A stretch of DNA of 37,629 nt from a virus: the IMG/VR virus record IMGVR_UViG_3300032284_001602, positions 1 to 37,629 of that record; one strand, 5' to 3'. The notes under the pieces were generated by a model. It searched no databases and was not told where the DNA came from. It was given only the letters and a program-made list of their open reading frames with translations. Each line of letters begins with the position of its first letter. Position 1 is the stretch's first letter. The position numbers and the translations under genes are program-made. This document shows, piece by piece, positions 5,950-14,019 of the stretch.

Positions 5950-6527
5950 GTCCTACAATCTTAACTGGAACGGAGGCGAAGCGCCTCGAATCGCTGGAGG
6001 CGTGCATCCGCCGGGGGCAGAAAACCTTCGTGGAGATCGGGCTGGCATTGGAGACCATTCGGGACGAAAAGCTCTACCGTTCGGATTTCTCGACGTTTCA
6101 GGACTACTGCAAGGAAAAGTGGGGTTGGGATCGGCAGCGGGCAATTCAGCTCATAAATGCTTCCGCTGTGGTGAAGTCGCTTCCCGCCAATGTAAACAAT
6201 TGTTTACAAACCGAAAGCCAAGCCCGCGAGCTGTCCAAGGTTGAACCCACTAAGCGCGATGAAGTTCTGGCCAAGGCTGCGCAGAGCGGAAGCGTGACGG
6301 CGAAGAGCATCAAAGCGGCGGCATCTGTGTCTGGCCCCAAGCCGGAGACTGAGGCTGTGCCAACTACTTCCGCTGAATTCGCAACCGCCGCCGGCCAGTC
6401 CGGCAATCCCTATGATACGCGCATCTATCAGCTCGTAAACGACATTGCTGATGAGCAGGATGAAAGTGTAAAATCAGCCGCAATCACGTTACTGGAAAAG
6501 CAAGTCGCTTGGCTGAAGGGAAATTAA
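5946..6527 (+). CDS. Phage/plasmid-type DNA-associated hypothetical protein carrying an internal palindrome
   Basis: The start is ATG 5946, overlapping the ParB-like stop; the product is 193 residues. The N-terminal ~75 residues (RGQKTFVEIGLALETIRDEK, F-Q-D-Y-C-K-E-K-W-G-W, then R-A-I-Q-L-I-N-A-S) match a family I know from phages and plasmids, often beside ParB or recombination genes. The family's function is not established. Residues 82-88 (NVNNCLQ) are encoded by a perfect 18-bp palindrome. The C-terminal part is Ala/Ser-rich and ends in a helix. Position next to a ParB-like gene suggests a role in DNA handling; this is inference. Confidence 0.65.
   Translation: MSPTILTGTEAKRLESLEACIRRGQKTFVEIGLALETIRDEKLYRSDFSTFQDYCKEKWGWDRQRAIQLINASAVVKSLPANVNNCLQTESQARELSKVEPTKRDEVLAKAAQSGSVTAKSIKAAASVSGPKPETEAVPTTSAEFATAAGQSGNPYDTRIYQLVNDIADEQDESVKSAAITLLEKQVAWLKGN
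6191..6208. promoter_or_regulatory. 18-bp perfect intragenic palindrome, possible parS-like or operator site
   Basis: TGTAAACAATTGTTTACA reads identically on both strands. It is AT-rich (14 of 18) inside a GC-rich gene and uses codons unusual for this window (GTA, AAT, TGT, TTA), so the DNA rather than only the protein seems to be under selection. It lies 242 bases downstream of the ParB-like gene's stop. The length and symmetry fit a dimeric protein's binding site. The ligand is unknown; ParB-like or ribbon-helix-helix/XRE proteins encoded nearby are candidates. Confidence 0.55.
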
Positions 6528-6530
6528 CCT

Positions 6531-6704
6531 ATGACCTTCACGACCGAACTTCCGAAGGTGGCGGGCGCTTATTGGTGGAAGCGCGGTGAGTGGGCACCGG
6601 CAATGCTTCGCGAGCTGACGCCTACGCAAGACGGCCTTGTTGTAATCCAAACAGGGGTTCCTGTTGCCGAACCAACCGCCGCAAACACGGCACCAAAAAC
6701 ATGA
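6531..6704 (+). CDS. Small hypothetical protein (57 residues)
   Basis: It runs from ATG 6531, three bases after the previous stop, to TGA 6704, which overlaps the next ATG. The first half looks structured (MTFTTELPKVAGAYWWKRGE, then WAPAMLREL) and the C-terminus is Pro/Ala/Thr-rich. The 'AYWWK...GEW' arrangement is reminiscent of small phage proteins of unknown function. GAAGGG lies upstream of the start. Confidence 0.5.
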   Translation: MTFTTELPKVAGAYWWKRGEWAPAMLRELTPTQDGLVVIQTGVPVAEPTAANTAPKT

Positions 6705-6922
6705 GCACTGACAAAACCACATCAAATACACCCGCCATCTACGGAGCCATCTGGCTTCTGATGGCCATCGCCACGGCCATGATCGGCCACCGCGTCAACG
6801 ACAGCCTCTTCTGGGCCATCGTGGACTTCTTTTTCTGGCCGCTCGCTTGGGCCAAGTGGCTGATCTGCCAGCAGGTGAACATCAGCATCATCCGCGAGAC
6901 TTTCGCATTCTTTCTTCGTTAA
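6701..6922 (+). CDS. Small two-helix membrane protein
   Basis: This 73-residue protein has two predicted membrane segments: about residues 12-30 (AIYGAIWLLMAIATAMIG) and 37-58 (FWAIVDFFFWPLAWAKWLIC). They are separated by a short HRVNDS loop, with a charged tail after them. Such a hairpin topology would fit a holin-like or other membrane-modifying phage protein. It sits in the early recombination operon rather than with the lysis-like cluster at 32.5-33.7 kb, so a lysis role is not favoured. It is coupled by ATGA to the previous gene. Confidence 0.6.
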   Translation: MSTDKTTSNTPAIYGAIWLLMAIATAMIGHRVNDSLFWAIVDFFFWPLAWAKWLICQQVNISIIRETFAFFLR

Positions 6923-6942
6923 CCCCACAGCATCCCGTTTCT

Positions 6943-7962
6943 ATGTCCACTGAACTCGCAGTCACCAATTCCAAGCAGCTCCAAGAGTATCTTGGCAAAT
7001 CACGGCAGGCGCTCATCAACGCGCTTCCGAAACACCTGAACGCTGACCGGATGATCCGGCTTGCGCAGACGGCTTACAGTACCACCCCGGCGCTCCGCAA
7101 ATGCACGCCGCAGAGCATCCTTGCATCGCTGGTGGTGTCCTCACAGCTAGGGCTTGAGCCGGGCGTCGCCGGGCAGTCCTACCTGATTCCCTATGGCACA
7201 ACCTGCACGCTGGTTCCCGGCTGGCAGGGGCTTGTCGGCCTGCTGAACAACACAGGCCGGGCTACGGCATGGACCGGGGCCGTATATGACGGAGACCTGT
7301 GGGAATTTGAGCTGGGCAGCAACCCGAAGTGCCGGCACGTACCGGGCCACAACTATGGCGACCCGGATGCGCTTCGATGGGTGTACGCCTGCGGTCGCGT
7401 GAATGGCTCTGAGCAGTCCGTGATCGAGGCGTGGCCGGTGGAGCGCGTGCTGAAGCACCGGGACAAGTTCAACAAGGTTGGCCAGCGGCACTACTCGTAC
7501 AACAACTTTGAGATGTACGCCCGCAAGGTCGTGCTGCTTCAGGTGCTCAAGTACATGCCGCGTTCCATTGAGCTGAACGGGGCCATCACGGCGGCAGATG
7601 CGGCGGAGATGGGCCGCAGCACCACCGTGGACAACGGCGTGGTAATTGAGGTGGATACGGGTGAATCCGGTTCAGGGGAGGCTCCGAAGTTTGCCGCTAC
7701 GCCTCAGAAGGTCACCACGGCAAAGCAGGCGGTAGTGCAGGAAGCCGCTCCGCAGGAAGGCGGCATGAACCTCCCTAAAGCCATCCGTGGGCTGCTGGCG
7801 GGCTCCGGGTTCACGGAAGAGGCGTTCCTTGCATACCTGAAGTCCGGTCTGGCCCTGTTCTCGTCGTGCCACACCCTCGAACAGGCCGTTGCCGCCGATC
7901 CGACCACGCTGCGGAAGATGACTGAGAGCTGGGGTGAGGTGGAGAAGGAGATGAAGGCGTGA
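6943..7962 (+). CDS. recT: RecT-family single-strand annealing protein
   Basis: The 339-residue product starts at ATG 6943. RecT hallmarks are visible: P-K-H-L-N-A-D-R near residue 25, the 'CTPQSILASLVVSSQLGLEP' segment, then QSYLIPYG..CTLVPGWQGL and the later YARKVVLLQVLKYMP. RecT proteins coat single-stranded DNA and promote annealing and strand invasion in phage recombination, working with a 5'-3' exonuclease. The exonuclease candidate lies one tiny ORF downstream. The C-terminal ~90 residues form a variable linker plus a small helical region. No Shine-Dalgarno sequence is evident before the start. The alternative longer ORF upstream overlaps the membrane-protein gene and is not needed. 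Confidence 0.93.
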   Translation: MSTELAVTNSKQLQEYLGKSRQALINALPKHLNADRMIRLAQTAYSTTPALRKCTPQSILASLVVSSQLGLEPGVAGQSYLIPYGTTCTLVPGWQGLVGLLNNTGRATAWTGAVYDGDLWEFELGSNPKCRHVPGHNYGDPDALRWVYACGRVNGSEQSVIEAWPVERVLKHRDKFNKVGQRHYSYNNFEMYARKVVLLQVLKYMPRSIELNGAITAADAAEMGRSTTVDNGVVIEVDTGESGSGEAPKFAATPQKVTTAKQAVVQEAAPQEGGMNLPKAIRGLLAGSGFTEEAFLAYLKSGLALFSSCHTLEQAVAADPTTLRKMTESWGEVEKEMKA

Positions 7963-8012
7963 GTGCCGACTACAAAGTGGAAGACGGACTTCCGGTAATC
8001 AACGCACCATGA
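7959..8012 (+). CDS. Possible 17-codon coupling ORF between recT and exonuclease
   Basis: A GTG at 7959 overlaps the recT stop, and a 17-residue frame (MSADYKVEDGLPVINAP) ends in a TGA overlapping the exonuclease ATG. Both junctions are the 4-base overlaps typical of this operon. It may be a genuine micropeptide or simply a device that hands ribosomes from recT to the exonuclease gene. Evidence is positional only. Confidence 0.25.
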   Translation: MSADYKVEDGLPVINAP

Positions 8013-8866
8013 CCCCCCTAACCCCAGACCTGATCGGCATCCATACCTCGATGCCCGCAGAGCAGTACCACGCCTTCAACGGCGCATCTGCTTCCCGCCT
8101 GATGAAGCTCTGGCGCTCTACCCCGGCGCATCTCAAGCTGGCTCTGGACGAGCCTTTCGAGCCAACGCCCGCGATGATGATCGGAACGCTGGGGCACGCG
8201 CTGGTGCTGGAGCCGGAGAAGCCGCTGCCGAGGCTGCGAGTGTTGCCGGAGAAATACCGAAATGACGACGGTGAATTGAAGCCGTGGAGTGGAAACGCCA
8301 AGGCGTGCAAGAACATCATCGCTGAGGCCAAGTCCGATGGCTTCATACCCATCAAGCAAGACGACTACGACAACGCCCACGCCGCCGCTGCGGCTCTAGC
8401 GAAGCATTCCCTCATCGCCCCCGTCCTCAAGGACTGCGAGACGGAGCTGACGCTGATTACGCGAGACGAGACGAATGACGTGTACGTGCGCTGCCGGTTC
8501 GACGTGGTTCCGAATGGAGATTTCTTGGCTGACTGCAAATTTACGGGCCAACTAGACGACCAGTGGCCGAAACACGCGTACAATTCCGGCTACCACATTC
8601 AAGCCGGCTTCAACCTCCTCGTCTGGAATGCCTGCTGCGGCGCTGACACGCCAAAGACGGGATTCAAGTTTCTGGTGGTCGAAAACAAACCGCCGTTCGA
8701 CGTGCGTGTGTTCACCTGCACGCCGGAGTTCATTGAGGCCGGGCGCGTGGAGGCTATCCGGTTACTTAAGGTGTACGCCGCCTGCGAGCGCACCGGAATC
8801 TGGCCGGGGAGTCCGGCGGTGGAGTCGGAGTGCGGGTTGCCGGGGTGGGTGAACCGGAAGGAGTGA
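8009..8866 (+). CDS. PD-(D/E)XK exonuclease, RecE/exonuclease VIII type
   Basis: This 285-residue protein begins with MPAEQYHAFNGASASRLMKL and MIGTLGHALVLEP, the conserved N-terminal block of RecE-like nucleases (H63). The active-site core is visible as an E-T-E-L strand, then VRCRFDVVPNG with D165, then FLADCK with D175 and K177. Such enzymes degrade the 5' strand of duplex DNA, leaving the 3' tails that RecT binds; both functions together support recombination-dependent replication or repair. It is located directly after recT. The full-length E. coli RecE N-terminal region is absent, as usual for phage forms. Confidence 0.85.
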   Translation: MTPLTPDLIGIHTSMPAEQYHAFNGASASRLMKLWRSTPAHLKLALDEPFEPTPAMMIGTLGHALVLEPEKPLPRLRVLPEKYRNDDGELKPWSGNAKACKNIIAEAKSDGFIPIKQDDYDNAHAAAAALAKHSLIAPVLKDCETELTLITRDETNDVYVRCRFDVVPNGDFLADCKFTGQLDDQWPKHAYNSGYHIQAGFNLLVWNACCGADTPKTGFKFLVVENKPPFDVRVFTCTPEFIEAGRVEAIRLLKVYAACERTGIWPGSPAVESECGLPGWVNRKE

Positions 8867-8869
8867 ACT

Positions 8870-9133
8870 ATGACTGCAACAATTGGAGATTTGAACGGTA
8901 AATATTACGGCACACCAATTCTAATCACACTGGATGACGGCACTAAGGCTGAAATCGAAGTGTGGATACACAATGGTAAATGCGAGGCATCGAAAAGATA
9001 CCTAGAGGACTGCGGATGTAAAACCACTGAAGAGGCATGCAGGGAAGAGTTTATTTGCGACCGCCATTACGAGAGTGCAATCTGCTACAAGATTTGCACC
9101 CTGATCGTAAACGCAATAAATAAGGCGGCTTAA
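8870..9133 (+). CDS. Cys-rich hypothetical protein
   Basis: This 87-residue protein is markedly AT-richer than its neighbours. It has a beta-rich first half (YYGTPILITLDDGTKAEIEV) and six Cys in the second half (CGC, C, C...C...C), which suggests metal binding or disulfides. The codon use unlike that of the surrounding genes points to separate acquisition. No family is recognised. Confidence 0.6.
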   Translation: MTATIGDLNGKYYGTPILITLDDGTKAEIEVWIHNGKCEASKRYLEDCGCKTTEEACREEFICDRHYESAICYKICTLIVNAINKAA

Positions 9134-9144
9134 ACACTGACTCC

Positions 9145-9330
9145 ATGACCCCCTTCTTCCCCTCCGAAGACGACTTCACCCCGCCATGGGACCACGAGCA
9201 GCTGGCCAACGAACAGGCGGCTGTGCGAAGACGACGCGCACGGGATGCGGACTCGATGGCTGAAACTGGAATTCCGTACTACGATCAAGACGACGAAAAC
9301 GAATCATCATGCAAACAAAACACCCCCTAG
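9145..9330 (+). CDS. Small acidic hypothetical protein
   Basis: This 61-residue protein is rich in Asp/Glu with an Arg cluster in the middle (VRRRRARD). It overlaps the next gene by 22 bases, longer than the 4-base overlaps elsewhere. No motif is recognised. The 11-base gap before it has no strong ribosome binding site. Confidence 0.45.
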   Translation: MTPFFPSEDDFTPPWDHEQLANEQAAVRRRRARDADSMAETGIPYYDQDDENESSCKQNTP

Positions 9331-9734
9331 AAATCATCCTTGAAAACCTCCTGCTGGCGATCCCGGCGCGTGGAGCGGTCAAGGCCACGGAACGCGAGGC
9401 TGCCAAGGCGGCGCTGGAAGAGTGGCGTAAGCTGCCGCAGCCGGAGGCGGACACTGAACTGACGGACTTGCGGGCTTTGAAAGAGGCCGTGCGCAAGGCG
9501 CTGACTTGGGGTCCGCCACAGGCGGAGCCGCTGCCGTCTCGGGAACAGGCGTTCCGTGACTATTCGCTGCCTTCAGGAACCCCCCGCATGGTACAGGCTC
9601 AGGCCGTCCAATCATCCAACCCGCCCCCGCCGCAGAACTGGAAGCGTGCGGAACCGGTGAAGCCGGCCACTGCCGCACAGACCTTGGCCTCGGGTGTCGT
9701 GCAGGCGGCGAGGGTGATGCCGGCACAGGGTTAA
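9309..9734 (+). CDS. Hypothetical protein, last gene of the rightward early block
   Basis: This 141-residue protein has a helical N-terminal part (AAKAALEEWRKLPQPEAD) and a Pro/Gln/Ala-rich C-terminal part likely to be disordered. Its TAA at 9732-9734 shares bases with the TTA stop complement of the convergent leftward gene. No function is recognised. Confidence 0.6.
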   Translation: MQTKHPLEIILENLLLAIPARGAVKATEREAAKAALEEWRKLPQPEADTELTDLRALKEAVRKALTWGPPQAEPLPSREQAFRDYSLPSGTPRMVQAQAVQSSNPPPPQNWKRAEPVKPATAAQTLASGVVQAARVMPAQG

Positions 9735-9907
9735 TCTTCAGCGCGCTCGCGGCCTTTTGCGGCCCAATGGGCCATCTTCTCTGCGCCGTACTTCTTACGG
9801 CCAATAGAGGCCGCGAGCGCTTTCGGGTCATTGACGCCTTTCTTGGCGAGCTTGGATGCGAGTTCTTGGAAGCGACCGCCGTTACCGAGCTTCATCTTGT
9901 CGTTCAT
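9731..9907 (-). CDS. Small basic hypothetical protein (58 residues)
   Basis: Read leftward from ATG 9907, which overlaps the stop of the 907-residue gene (ATGA), to TAA at 9731. The product is Lys/Gly/Ala-rich (MNDKMKLGNGGRFQELASKL; then KKGVNDPKALAASIGRKKYG). The 'GGRF..L...L..KGV.DP.ALAASIGRKKYG' layout resembles small phage proteins found beside virion genes. The coding sequence contains a 12-bp inverted repeat that may act as a transcript-end hairpin. It is the last gene of the leftward operon. Confidence 0.65.
   Translation of the reverse strand: MNDKMKLGNGGRFQELASKLAKKGVNDPKALAASIGRKKYGAEKMAHWAAKGRERAED
9743..9820. repeat. 12-bp perfect inverted repeat at the convergent operon junction
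   Basis: GCGCTCGCGGCC (9743-9754) and GGCCGCGAGCGC (9809-9820) are exact reverse complements, with a T-A pair and a wobble extending the stem inward across a 54-base loop. It lies where the rightward early and leftward late operons meet. No ordinary short terminator hairpin was found between them, so this GC-rich stem could slow or end transcription from either side. No T-run follows it, so intrinsic termination is not established. Confidence 0.4.
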
Positions 9908-12627
9908 GGTGTGTTCGATACCGCTTCAGCGAGCGCCTTGGTTTCCGGCTCGGTGAGTTTCGAGAACGGAGTGGCGGCAATCTTCCGCAGTGAGTTGTTG
10001 TTGAGAATTTTTCCGGCCAGAGCGAGGCGAACTCTGGGAAGCGATAGGTTTGCCCGCAAGAAAGCCAGACGGCCAAGCTGGGGAGCGCGCGCCACTTCCT
10101 CCGCATTTACACCATCACTGCCCAGCATGGACAGCATGGATTCACCCTGCGTCGGACCGGTACCCTTCAGCAGTTGGGCCGCACTCACGAGGTCGCGCAT
10201 TTTCGCCGGGCCAAGAATCTTTTGGGCGATTTCACCGCGCCGCTTGTCGGTCAAAAGGTTCAGCAGCTCGTCCGGGTCAATCACCTTCCCCCCAACCTTG
10301 GTGGATTTACGGGCGTCGTTCAGGAGCGACTCCATGAAGGTCTCCTGCAACCGACCGGCAAGTTGTGGGTCTTGCTGCTGCACGGCAGACATCATCTGGC
10401 CCACAATGTCCGGCGAGTATCCGCCCGTGCCAGCAGCCTTGATTCCGGGGCCGATCTTGTAATCGCCGCCGATGATCTTGTTGATGAGCGTCTGCGGGTC
10501 GCGTTCTACGGCAGTCAGTTTACCGCCCATCACATCGGCATAAAGCTGGTTCGACAGTGCCCTTTCCCGAAGCGCGTTCGCCTGAAATGCGCCCTGAGCC
10601 GCCTTGGCAATGTCGGGCCGCGACGTAGGTTCCAGCAGGTCATTCAACTCTTGTGGATTTGCACGAAACGAATGCAACGCATCTTCCGCACTCAGTTTGC
10701 CTGCCGACCGAATCGCCGCCTGCCGCTTGGCCAGATTCACGACCGGATCGTAATTCGGAAACATGGCCGCGAATTCACGGGGCGCATTCGCCTTGAACTG
10801 GTCCAGCCGCTTCACCACCGCACCAAGGTCGTAGGTGCCGGAAACCGGGTTGTACGCTGTCTCGTGAATCTCCTGTGCCAGTCCACGGCGAACCGAGTCC
10901 ACGACCTTCGGGTAATCCGGTCCGGCAATCTGTTTCAGCCGGTCGAAGTTGGCCTGCGCGTCAGTTCCGGTGAGGCTGGAGTATGCCTGTGCCGGTGTGG
11001 TGCCTTTGGCGACGCCAACGTCACGGGATAGAGACTGAACAAACGGGTCTTTGTAAGAGTCGGCGGTCTCCGCGTAGAGTTTTTGAGCCGCGTTGAATTT
11101 GTCTTTCAGCGTGCTCGTGGGAAGGCCATCTACGATTCCGTTGATGTCTTTTGTAAGGACGCCAACTAGCCGCCATTTATCGCGCTCTGGGATGCCGACC
11201 ATGCGAGCCGGGTCGCCGATGGATTGACGGACCAGCGTGCGATAGCGAAGCAGGTTTTCCAAACTCTGCGGAGTACTAGCGAACTGCTTGATTTGGGCAA
11301 TTTCTTTCTGGATTGCTCCCAGCGTTGCCGGAATCGGTGCTTCCGTCTCCGTGGTAAGCTTCTCGCCATTCGGGCCAAGAATGGACTTCTCGCTTGTCTC
11401 GGTGGTCTGGAGCGCCTGCGATTCCAAATCTCTGGCGAACTTCGCGGTCTCGGAAGGGGTTCCTTTCACCTTCACGAATGGATGCGCCCGAAACTCATCG
11501 TAGGCAGCGGCTACTTTGGCATCACGCCTTTCCAGTCCGTTGCCGGCGACATCCTTGACAACCTCTCCAGCCGTATGCCGGTCAGTACCGGGGCCGATCA
11601 GACCGGCACCACGCGCCGCTGTCGCTTCATCCGACAGGCTTAGGTGCTGCGAGATTTCGTTGGAAAACTTCTTGATAGCCGCGTTTGCGTTCGCGTCTAT
11701 GGGCGCAAGCTGAGACTTCAGTAGGTCACGGGTTGCCGTGGCTATTTCGGAAGGTGATGCTCCGGGAGGGGCAATCTTGGTGGCGGCGTAGATGACGGCC
11801 TGACGTGCGCCATCCATCTCGTCTGGAGGCACGGAACCGGCCACGGGTTTCTTCAGCTCTTGGACGTACTTTCCAACGGCATCTCCGGGCGTCGTTGGAA
11901 CCTCCACGCCGTAGAGCTTTTCGATGGCATCACGGGCTACGCGCCGTCCGGCAGACTCGACGGGCTCAACGAGCGGTTTCAGGATTCCGCCGGCAGCACC
12001 TCGAAGACCGGACATGACACGGGAACCAGCGGCTTCAGGGGCAACGGTAGAGGCGATGCCGCCACCGATGGCGTTGGAGGCTTTGCCGAGGATGGGACCG
12101 CCCACCGCAAGCGTTCCGGCTCCTATGGCAGTTTCTTTCGCCAGTTCGGCGGGATCAACACGACCTTCGGTGGCCTGCTTCGTGGCGTTGTAGGCGGCTC
12201 CGGCAGTGCCACCGACCAAAGCCTGACGGGCGATGTAGCCAGCCAGTGTGCGCGCGCCACCTACTGCGAGTTTCGCCGGCAAAGCCTCCGGTGCAGCAAT
12301 GGAAGCGGCATAGGGAAGCATCTTCTTAGCACCCTCAGCTTGTGCTGCTCCCTCTTCTCCGGTGCGAGCTACGGGCAGTCCGTACTGGCTGGTGCCCGCA
12401 AGCCCTTCCAGAGCGCGGTCCATGAACCCCTTCTGGGGCGCTTGCGCTGAAATCTCACCCTCCCCTTCACGGCGGCGCAGTTCGCCCACGCCCGGTTGCG
12501 ACGGAGCCTCTGATGCAGCACCATGAAGTCCAACCGCCTTGAGTACGTCCTGAGGAGACAGTTCGGTGTCGCTCGTAGCCTTGTAGGTTTGGCCAGTATT
12601 CTGGTCGGTGACCTTGTAAGTGGGCAT
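9904..12627 (-). CDS. Large ejection/internal virion protein candidate
   Basis: This 907-residue protein begins MPTYKVTDQNTGQTYKATSD, has an Ala/Gly-rich hydrophobic stretch at about residues 105-190, then long charged helical regions to the end. Size, composition and position as the third of three consecutive Ala/Gln-rich genes behind a tail-hub candidate parallel the P22 ejection proteins (gp7, gp20, gp16), which leave the virion ahead of the DNA and breach the cell envelope. No lytic transglycosylase motif was found. The homology is inferred from architecture, not from recognised sequence. It directly abuts the preceding gene and overlaps the following one. Confidence 0.55.
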   Translation of the reverse strand: MPTYKVTDQNTGQTYKATSDTELSPQDVLKAVGLHGAASEAPSQPGVGELRRREGEGEISAQAPQKGFMDRALEGLAGTSQYGLPVARTGEEGAAQAEGAKKMLPYAASIAAPEALPAKLAVGGARTLAGYIARQALVGGTAGAAYNATKQATEGRVDPAELAKETAIGAGTLAVGGPILGKASNAIGGGIASTVAPEAAGSRVMSGLRGAAGGILKPLVEPVESAGRRVARDAIEKLYGVEVPTTPGDAVGKYVQELKKPVAGSVPPDEMDGARQAVIYAATKIAPPGASPSEIATATRDLLKSQLAPIDANANAAIKKFSNEISQHLSLSDEATAARGAGLIGPGTDRHTAGEVVKDVAGNGLERRDAKVAAAYDEFRAHPFVKVKGTPSETAKFARDLESQALQTTETSEKSILGPNGEKLTTETEAPIPATLGAIQKEIAQIKQFASTPQSLENLLRYRTLVRQSIGDPARMVGIPERDKWRLVGVLTKDINGIVDGLPTSTLKDKFNAAQKLYAETADSYKDPFVQSLSRDVGVAKGTTPAQAYSSLTGTDAQANFDRLKQIAGPDYPKVVDSVRRGLAQEIHETAYNPVSGTYDLGAVVKRLDQFKANAPREFAAMFPNYDPVVNLAKRQAAIRSAGKLSAEDALHSFRANPQELNDLLEPTSRPDIAKAAQGAFQANALRERALSNQLYADVMGGKLTAVERDPQTLINKIIGGDYKIGPGIKAAGTGGYSPDIVGQMMSAVQQQDPQLAGRLQETFMESLLNDARKSTKVGGKVIDPDELLNLLTDKRRGEIAQKILGPAKMRDLVSAAQLLKGTGPTQGESMLSMLGSDGVNAEEVARAPQLGRLAFLRANLSLPRVRLALAGKILNNNSLRKIAATPFSKLTEPETKALAEAVSNTP

Positions 12628-14016
12628 TTAGTTGACCCTCTCGACGGTGACTTTTACTCCATTGCCGAGGTCGTGAACGGTCGGCTTGTTTTTGCCGTCC
12701 CCCGTGAAATTCTCCGACAAAGAGCGACCCGACTCCGACAGCTTCTTTTGCACCCGGTCCAAGTTTTCGATGTAGCTTTTGACCTGACCGCGATACTTCG
12801 GATTCGTCTCGTATCCACCTTCTTTGAGCACCTCGATCTGCTGTGCGTGCTTCTCCGATTCCGATTGCAGATAGTCTTTCACCCGTTCCCGGAACTGCGG
12901 ATTGGAAGGATCACCGATGGTCGTGAGGATGGCACCAAGTTCCGTCGGGGTGAGCGTCTTTCCGCCCACGTCGAAAGCCTTGCCGCTCGAAATCTGCGAG
13001 TAAATCTGGGCGAGCTGCTGTTCTTTCTCGCTGGTTCCAAGGATTTTGCCAGCCTTGTTCTTGATCCAGAAACCGGGTCCGAAGTCGCCTTTGTACGCGT
13101 CCACAGCGTCGTTCAGTTTTTCTATTCCGCGAACGACTTGGTTGGACTTCTGAATATCCGACTCTTGAGACGGAGAAAGAGCGAAAGGCTTCCCGCCATT
13201 GGCAATTAGCTTGCCGCGATAGTCTTCAAGTTCCTCCGGCGTCTTGTCCTTGTAGAACGGGTCCGCCTTTAGGATTCGGTCAACCTGACGCTCCTGCGGC
13301 GTCATCTGCTTGTTGAAGGTGAACGACTCGCCGGCCTTCTTCAGAGCGCGCTGGTACGCCTCGGCGTCGAACTCCTGAGTCTGCGGGTCGAAGATGGGTT
13401 CGCCGGTCTGAGCCTGAAGGGCACGCAGTTGGGATTGCTGGGAAGATTTTATGGCAGCTCGTCGAAGGTCATTCCGAACATCCCCCTGCCGCGCCATGTC
13501 GTCGGCCCGCTGCTGTGCGATGTCGATGCGCTGGCCTCCGTAGTCTTCAGCCGTATCCGCCCGCTGCTGCTGAATCCCAAGGCGTCCACGTCCAAGGTCA
13601 ATCTGCTGCTGCTGATACGGCGTAATCATCTGCCGCTGAATCACCGGCAGAACCTTCTCCAGCGCCGAGCCCGGAAATCGGGCGGCTGCTTCCGGGTAAA
13701 TCTCGCGAAGAATATCGGCTGGTTCCTTGGGCGTGTAGGGAACCCCGCCATCGGGAGTATCCTGAGCCTTCAAAGCCTCTTCGCCCTGCCGCTGCTGAAA
13801 ACGGGTCTGCAAGAACCTGCTGGCATCCTGAGCCTGCTGAAACTCCTGCTGGGTGCGCCCTTCCTGAGCCTGAGCGATGCCCTGCTGCTGTTGCGCCAGC
13901 GCCTCGTTGGCCAATGCCTCCCGGCTACGCTCCCTCTGCGCCTGCCACTGCGTGCCAATCTGAAACCCCTGTCCAAGAGGGGCCACATACGATGCTGCGT
14001 CTGGAATGTTTGGCAT
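12628..14016 (-). CDS. Gln-rich coiled-coil ejection protein candidate
   Basis: This 462-residue protein starts at 14016. Residues ~25-80 and ~125-205 are extremely rich in Gln, Ala, Arg and Glu with heptad-like spacing (coiled coil), and the C-terminal half is mixed and charged. Its stop touches the ATG of the 907-residue protein, so the two are co-translated. Position and composition fit the middle member of a podoviral ejection-protein trio. No enzymatic motif was seen. Confidence 0.5.
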   Translation of the reverse strand: MPNIPDAASYVAPLGQGFQIGTQWQAQRERSREALANEALAQQQQGIAQAQEGRTQQEFQQAQDASRFLQTRFQQRQGEEALKAQDTPDGGVPYTPKEPADILREIYPEAAARFPGSALEKVLPVIQRQMITPYQQQQIDLGRGRLGIQQQRADTAEDYGGQRIDIAQQRADDMARQGDVRNDLRRAAIKSSQQSQLRALQAQTGEPIFDPQTQEFDAEAYQRALKKAGESFTFNKQMTPQERQVDRILKADPFYKDKTPEELEDYRGKLIANGGKPFALSPSQESDIQKSNQVVRGIEKLNDAVDAYKGDFGPGFWIKNKAGKILGTSEKEQQLAQIYSQISSGKAFDVGGKTLTPTELGAILTTIGDPSNPQFRERVKDYLQSESEKHAQQIEVLKEGGYETNPKYRGQVKSYIENLDRVQKKLSESGRSLSENFTGDGKNKPTVHDLGNGVKVTVERVN

Positions 14017-14019
14017 AGT

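Noticed and set aside
9767-11031. Long rightward ORFs (231 and 285 residues) opposite the 907-residue leftward gene
   Set aside because: They are antisense shadows of a larger, compositionally sensible gene; the translations show no recognisable domain and high Arg content typical of complementary-strand reading.
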